This document shows positions 41,320 through 45,134 of a stretch of DNA of 45,134 bases, piece by piece. The notes under the pieces were generated by a model that saw nothing but the letters and a program-made list of their open reading frames with translations, ran no database searches and had not been told where the DNA came from. Where the stretch lies: positions 1 to 45,134 of the forward strand of contig JACQAL010000014.1 in NCBI GenBank assembly GCA_016195025.1, given 5' to 3'. Within the stretch, counting starts at the first letter, position 1. Every line of letters starts with the position of its first letter. Source of the stretch: Bacteroidota bacterium (lineage in GTDB: Bacteria > Bacteroidota > Bacteroidia > Palsa-948). The translations under genes and the position numbers were made by a program.

Positions 41320-42894
41320 AAATCTGGCAGCAAGAGTAAAACAGAGAATCAATCCTGAAAGGTAAAAGCAAACTCTTCCGATAATATCTCCAAACTTTGT
41401 GTAAAAAGTTTTTTCAGAATTGCTGTTGATGCTTGCCTTAATAACTGCCGGCTTCCACCATTCTGTTTCCTGTGAAAAATCTCCGCGCTCGTTGATGAAG
41501 CAGGAAATTCCCGTATTCGCGGAACGCGCAATGCTTCTTCGCGACTCAATCGCGCGCAATCTTCCATAGAGCAAATGCTGTTTATATCCTGGCGTATCTC
41601 TCCACCAGCCATCATTCGTGATAATGAAAATTAATGCTGCTCCATTCTTAATGTAATCGCCAACATATTCTCCATAGATGGATTCGTAGCAAACAACAGG
41701 CGCAATTCCTTCTTTGCCTGTGAAAACAGTTCTTTCATCCTGCGTTCCCAAACTTCCGGACATTCCTCCCAAATCAATGGCAAGTTTTCCAAGAAATCCG
41801 AACACGGCAGGATACGGCATTCGTTCCACACCCGGAACTAATTTTGACTTGTGATAAATTTGAATTTTGTTTGAACTGTCAATTTGCAAGGCCGTATTGT
41901 ATGCATCGTAATAGCCATCCTCTTGTTTGAACTTGCGCGCGGTGACAGAAAGTTTTTCTCCTTCCTTATATAAATACCAGGTGGAAGCGCCCGTAATGAT
42001 TTTTAATTTCGGATACGGTTTCAAAAACTCTTTCAGAATTTTTATGCTTGCTGTTTGCTCCAAATCATTTTCCCAGATTTCTTCAGTGAGAGCGGTTTCG
42101 GGAAAAACTAAATAATCTGTAGTTGAATCTATTTTTTCTTTTGCAAGCGCGAGCATTTTATTCAACTGCTCTTCGAAATTCATCCCGCTGAACTTTTCGC
42201 TGTACGGGTCAATGTTCGGCTGAACACAAACAATGTTTACTGGATTTTCTTTTTCTTTGTATGAGTAATAAATAAAATAAGAAATAACAATTGGAATTAG
42301 AATCGCTGGAACAATCACAAAAACTTTTTTGGGTTTGCCATTCAGCCATTCGAAGAAAAATAAATTCAGAGCAAGCACCCATAAACTTCCTCCGGGAACT
42401 CCGGTGAATTCATACCACTGAATCCATGTATGGTTTTTTGCAAAAGCATTTCCAAGTGTGAGCCAGGGCCAGGTTAAATCCCAGCGGTGGTGAAAATATT
42501 CAAATGCAATCCAGGAAATTACAAACAGCCAGTTGGCAGTAGCCAGTTGGCAGTAGGCGGATTTTAACAGTCGTCTTTTTACTATATGAAAAATCCAGAA
42601 GACCATCGCCATTAAAAAAGAGTTGGCGAGAATTGCCATTGCCGCTCCGCCCAGTGAAGCATTGTAAACCCACCACGTGCTAGAAATATTCCAGATGAAA
42701 AAAGTTAGATAGGAAAGTCCGAACAATAAAGTCCTTCTTGCTGTTGTTTGTCCTGAGGAAAACGCGTGTTCAATTTTCAGGAGGGGAACAAATGCAAAAA
42801 ATAAAATCACCGGGAAACCAAACGGAGGCCAGGCAAGAAAAAATAAAATTCCGCTGAGAAGGGAAAGAAGAAAAAGTTTTTTTCTGGAAATCAC
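41308..42894 (-). CDS. lnt: Apolipoprotein N-acyltransferase
   Basis: Lnt (528 aa) adds the third acyl chain to lipoproteins at the inner membrane. About six membrane segments (residues 1-215) precede a nitrilase domain with the catalytic triad Glu in VFPETALTEE, Lys in YHKSKLVPGVERMPY and Cys in VVCYESIYGEYV. A last membrane segment follows. Bacteroidota make many surface lipoproteins, such as GldH here. An AGTTGGCAGTAGCC repeat (42528-42558) lies in frame and encodes AYCQLATANW in the loop before a membrane segment. Confidence 0.94.
   Translation of the reverse strand: MISRKKLFLLSLLSGILFFLAWPPFGFPVILFFAFVPLLKIEHAFSSGQTTARRTLLFGLSYLTFFIWNISSTWWVYNASLGGAAMAILANSFLMAMVFWIFHIVKRRLLKSAYCQLATANWLFVISWIAFEYFHHRWDLTWPWLTLGNAFAKNHTWIQWYEFTGVPGGSLWVLALNLFFFEWLNGKPKKVFVIVPAILIPIVISYFIYYSYKEKENPVNIVCVQPNIDPYSEKFSGMNFEEQLNKMLALAKEKIDSTTDYLVFPETALTEEIWENDLEQTASIKILKEFLKPYPKLKIITGASTWYLYKEGEKLSVTARKFKQEDGYYDAYNTALQIDSSNKIQIYHKSKLVPGVERMPYPAVFGFLGKLAIDLGGMSGSLGTQDERTVFTGKEGIAPVVCYESIYGEYVGDYIKNGAALIFIITNDGWWRDTPGYKQHLLYGRLRAIESRRSIARSANTGISCFINERGDFSQETEWWKPAVIKASINSNSEKTFYTKFGDIIGRVCFYLSGLILCFTLAARFLKR
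42528..42558. repeat. CAGTTGGCAGTAGC repeat inside lnt
   Basis: Two copies of CCAGTTGGCAGTAG stand in tandem in the lnt frame. The motif is related to the gldH copy at 10301-10331. Confidence 0.7.
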
Positions 42895-42916
42895 AGAACG
42901 AATGTAGCGAAATAAA

Positions 42917-42944
42917 AAATCCCACCTGAAACCAGATGGGATTT
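42917..42944 (-). terminator. Intrinsic terminator after tsf
   Basis: AAATCCCACCTG (42917-42928) pairs with CAGATGGGATTT (42933-42944) around AAAC with one mismatch. On the minus strand it is followed by TTTTTTATTT, so it ends the rpsI-rpsB-tsf transcript before lnt. Confidence 0.85.
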
Positions 42945-42966
42945 GAAGTGTTATAGTTTGTTAAAA

Positions 42967-43803
42967 TTACCCGAGAGCAATTCTTTTGAAAGCAACAACC
43001 TTTGCCTCTTTATCCGCTTCTGCCAGATACTGCGCAACGGTTTTTTTTGCTTCGCGGATATATTCCTGATTTAACAAGGTTGACTCGGAATAAAACTTAT
43101 TGAGTTTTCCCTGCGCGATTTTGTCAATCATATTTTCCGGCTTGCCTTCTTTGCGTGCAAGTTCGCGTCCGATTTCCAGTTCGCGGTCAATGATTTCCTG
43201 CGAAACATCATTTTTATCTATGGAAACAGGCGCCATTGCTGCAACCTGCATCGCAATGTTTCTTCCGACTTCTTCAGAAATATTTTTCGTGAAGCCAATA
43301 ATCACTGCCAATTTATTTCCGGGATGAATGTAAGAAGCAACTTTCTCTGTAGAAATTGTTTCATAGCGGGAAACGTCTAACTTCTCTCCGATTTTTCCAA
43401 CGAGTTCGCTGAGTTTATCGTTCATGGAAAGATTTCCTTCGTAAGAAAGTGTTTTCAGCACATCAACATTGTCCGGAAATTTTTCCAGCGCGATGGTTGC
43501 CACTTTTTCTACAAACGCTGCGAACTCCTGGTTGCGCGCCACAAAATCTGTTTCTGAATTCACGGAAACTAAAATTCCTTTTTTACCGTCTGCCGAAACT
43601 TTTGCAAGAACAATTCCTTCTTTCGCTTCGCGCTCGGCACGGCTTGCTGCAACTTTTTGTCCTTTCTTGCGGAGGATTTCAATTGCTTTGTCATAGTCGC
43701 CTCCTGCTTCGGTTAATGCTTTTTTACAATCCATCATCCCTGTGCCTGTAATCTGGCGAAGGCGGTTCACATCGGCTGCTGATATTGTTGCTGTCATTGT
43801 CAT
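42967..43803 (-). CDS. tsf: Elongation factor Ts
   Basis: EF-Ts (278 aa) recycles EF-Tu by GDP exchange. The UBA-like N-terminus VNRLRQITGTGMMDCKKAL and VNSETDFVARNQEF core are diagnostic. It follows rpsB by 21 bp, the conserved order, and ends in a terminator at 42917-42944. The length is normal. Confidence 0.97.
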   Translation of the reverse strand: MTMTATISAADVNRLRQITGTGMMDCKKALTEAGGDYDKAIEILRKKGQKVAASRAEREAKEGIVLAKVSADGKKGILVSVNSETDFVARNQEFAAFVEKVATIALEKFPDNVDVLKTLSYEGNLSMNDKLSELVGKIGEKLDVSRYETISTEKVASYIHPGNKLAVIIGFTKNISEEVGRNIAMQVAAMAPVSIDKNDVSQEIIDRELEIGRELARKEGKPENMIDKIAQGKLNKFYSESTLLNQEYIREAKKTVAQYLAEADKEAKVVAFKRIALG

Positions 43804-43824
43804 AGCTAAAAAAATTTCTACTTA

Positions 43825-44646
43825 TTATTTTATTTTCCCTTCTTCTTCCATCGTAAGTTTCTTCTCAATCTTTTTCACTTTTTCTTCTCTTTCTTTTTGT
43901 TCTTCTTCAGCTGCGGCTTCAATCATTGATTTTTCTTTGTCGCCCGAATCTTTGTCTGCTTTTCTTTCTGCCAAACCTTCTTCAATAGCTTTTGTGATTA
44001 CGCCAACAATGAGTTCAACGGAAGTTGCCGCGTCATCATTAGCCGGAATCGGGAACTCAACCACATTCGGGTCAGAATTTGTATCTACGATTGCGAATGT
44101 GGGAATGTTCAACCGTTTTGCTTCCGCAACCGCGATGTGTTCAATGTTCACATCCACTACGAAAAGTGCAGCGGGAAGGCGAGTCAAATCTGCAATGCTT
44201 CCAAACAAAGTTTGAAGTTTGTCGCGGTGACGGCTCAGCATTAATCGTTCTTTCTTATTCATTGAATCCATTGTGCCGTCTGTTTTCATTCGGTCAATGG
44301 TTGCCATTTCGCGGATGCTTCTGCGAATGGTTACAAAGTTTGTGAGCATTCCACCGGGCCAGCGCTCGGTAACAAAAGGCATGTTCACGCTTTTTGCTTT
44401 TTCGGCAACTGCGTGCTTGATTTGTTTTTTTGTTGCAACGAAAAGAATTTTTCTTCCGCTCTTTGCAATTTGCTTGAGAGCAGCAGCGGCTTCTTCAAGT
44501 TTCGCTTGAGTTTTGTTCAGGTCGATGATGTGAATGCTGTTTTTGTCTCCGAAAATATAAGGAGCCATTGCAGGATTCCATTTGCGGGTGAGGTGCCCGT
44601 AGTGTGCGCCTGCATTCAGAAGTTCGTCAAAAGTTACGCGTGACAT
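43825..44646 (-). CDS. rpsB: Ribosomal protein S2
   Basis: S2 (273 aa) is a small-subunit protein. The blocks LLNAGAHYGHLTRKWNPAM, GRKILFVATKKQIK, RWPGGMLTNF and PTFAIVDTNSDPNVVEFPIP are standard. The C-terminal 45 residues are a charged tail rich in Glu and Lys, common in Bacteroidota S2. It lies between rpsI and tsf as expected. Confidence 0.98.
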   Translation of the reverse strand: MSRVTFDELLNAGAHYGHLTRKWNPAMAPYIFGDKNSIHIIDLNKTQAKLEEAAAALKQIAKSGRKILFVATKKQIKHAVAEKAKSVNMPFVTERWPGGMLTNFVTIRRSIREMATIDRMKTDGTMDSMNKKERLMLSRHRDKLQTLFGSIADLTRLPAALFVVDVNIEHIAVAEAKRLNIPTFAIVDTNSDPNVVEFPIPANDDAATSVELIVGVITKAIEEGLAERKADKDSGDKEKSMIEAAAEEEQKEREEKVKKIEKKLTMEEEGKIK

Positions 44647-44703
44647 TTATTGTTTGATTAAGTTTATTTTTTATGAGAGAATTTTGTTTTCAAAGTTTTA
44701 TTT

Positions 44704-44770
44704 CGGAAGGTTGGATGGTTGGAATGATGGATGGCTGTAAAGACAAACATCCAATATTCCATTCTTCCAT
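44704..44770. repeat. GGTTGGATGGTTGGAATG inverted repeat between rpsI and rpsB
   Basis: GAAGGTTGGATGGTTGGAAT with GATGGATGG on the left is answered by CATCCAATATTCCATTCTTC on the right. It is microsatellite-like and lies inside the ribosomal-protein operon. Confidence 0.55.
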
Positions 44771-44776
44771 TGTATA

Positions 44777-45134
44777 TTAACGTTTAGTGAACTGGAATCG
44801 TTTGCGTGCTTTTTTCTGTCCGGGTTTTTTGCGTTCCACTTTGCGCATATCGCGGGTCATCATTCCATCTGCGCGAAGCAATTTTTTTGTTTCGGGATTG
44901 GAATCAATCTTCACCATAGCTCTTGCTATTGCAAGGCGAATGGCCTCTGACTGGCCGGTGATTCCTCCACCTTCAACAATAATATCAATATCATATTTAT
45001 TCAGGCAATCCAGTTTAACAAGCGGCTGAGTTACCTTAGCATGCAAAACCATTGAAGGAGAATATTGCTTTGATTCTTTATTATTGATAAGAATTTTTCC
45101 GCTGCCTTTTGTTACGAGCGCGCGGGCGATGGAG
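44777..45134 (-). CDS. rpsI: Ribosomal protein S9, N-terminus beyond the window
   Basis: The frame is open to the right edge and reads SIARALVTKGSGKILINN and on to the C-terminal KKPGQKKARKRFQFTKR, whose basic end reaches the P-site tRNA in the ribosome. About 118 residues are visible and only the first few are missing. The order rpsI-rpsB-tsf on the minus strand is the usual Bacteroidota arrangement. Confidence 0.97.
   Translation of the reverse strand, partial: SIARALVTKGSGKILINNKESKQYSPSMVLHAKVTQPLVKLDCLNKYDIDIIVEGGGITGQSEAIRLAIARAMVKIDSNPETKKLLRADGMMTRDMRKVERKKPGQKKARKRFQFTKR

Noticed and set aside
1-45134. tRNA or rRNA genes
   Set aside because: I saw no cloverleaf with a TTCGAnTC-type arm in gene gaps and no rRNA-like segments; a covariance search would be needed to exclude a missed tRNA.

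Overview
The window looks like a chromosomal piece of an AT-rich member of the Bacteroidota. The evidence is a gliding-motility lipoprotein GldH, surface proteins with type IX secretion (T9SS) C-terminal sorting domains, an IPExxxVDY-family gene next to pyk, a RicT/PSP1 protein next to gldH, and promoters of the Bacteroidota form TTTG-N18/19-TAnnTTTG (best copies before sufA and acpP). I see no rRNA, tRNA, CRISPR array, complete insertion sequence or prophage.

Layout. 1-4535: a minus-strand suf operon (sufA-sufB-sufC-sufD-sufS, the last cut by the window edge) in which sufB is broken by a short deletion. 4551-9055: a large helical protein of unknown function and a divergent secreted leucine-rich-repeat T9SS protein with a structured 5' leader. 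9113-15644: plus-strand genes ricT, gldH, lutB-like, trpS, a GIY-YIG nuclease-domain gene bracketed by palindromic repeats, an IPExxxVDY gene and pyk. 15732-18899: minus-strand small conserved protein, tilS and pabB. 19153-24807: an accessory stretch with a T9SS protein, an Uma2-type nuclease, a toxin-antitoxin pair, a long secreted surface protein and a retropepsin-like protease. 24808-26478: 1.7 kb without a convincing gene. 26479-33843: three GT-C type membrane glycosyltransferases plus a GH16-like lipoprotein. 33873-45134: a fused double ABC ATPase, atpG, a TonB-C protein, purN, acpP, fabF, a frameshifted cyclophilin, pheS, lnt, tsf, rpsB and partial rpsI.

The most unusual part is the gene-free stretch. 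It holds two arrays of a degenerate unit that repeats exactly every 21 bp (two helical turns). The second array (26066-26443) keeps this spacing for 18 units without one insertion or deletion although the units differ strongly. One column is T in every unit I could align, and AT-rich steps recur about every half unit. This looks like spacing under selection (phased protein sites or curved DNA) rather than an ordinary slippage repeat.

The window is also littered with short palindromic and microsatellite-like elements between genes. Several copies lie in frame inside coding sequences (gldH, tilS, pabB, a T9SS gene, a cyclophilin gene, lnt), which suggests elements that invade and are tolerated by proteins. 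Two housekeeping genes, sufB and the cyclophilin gene, carry frame-breaking deletions that may be assembly or consensus errors. All counts and alignments were made by eye.
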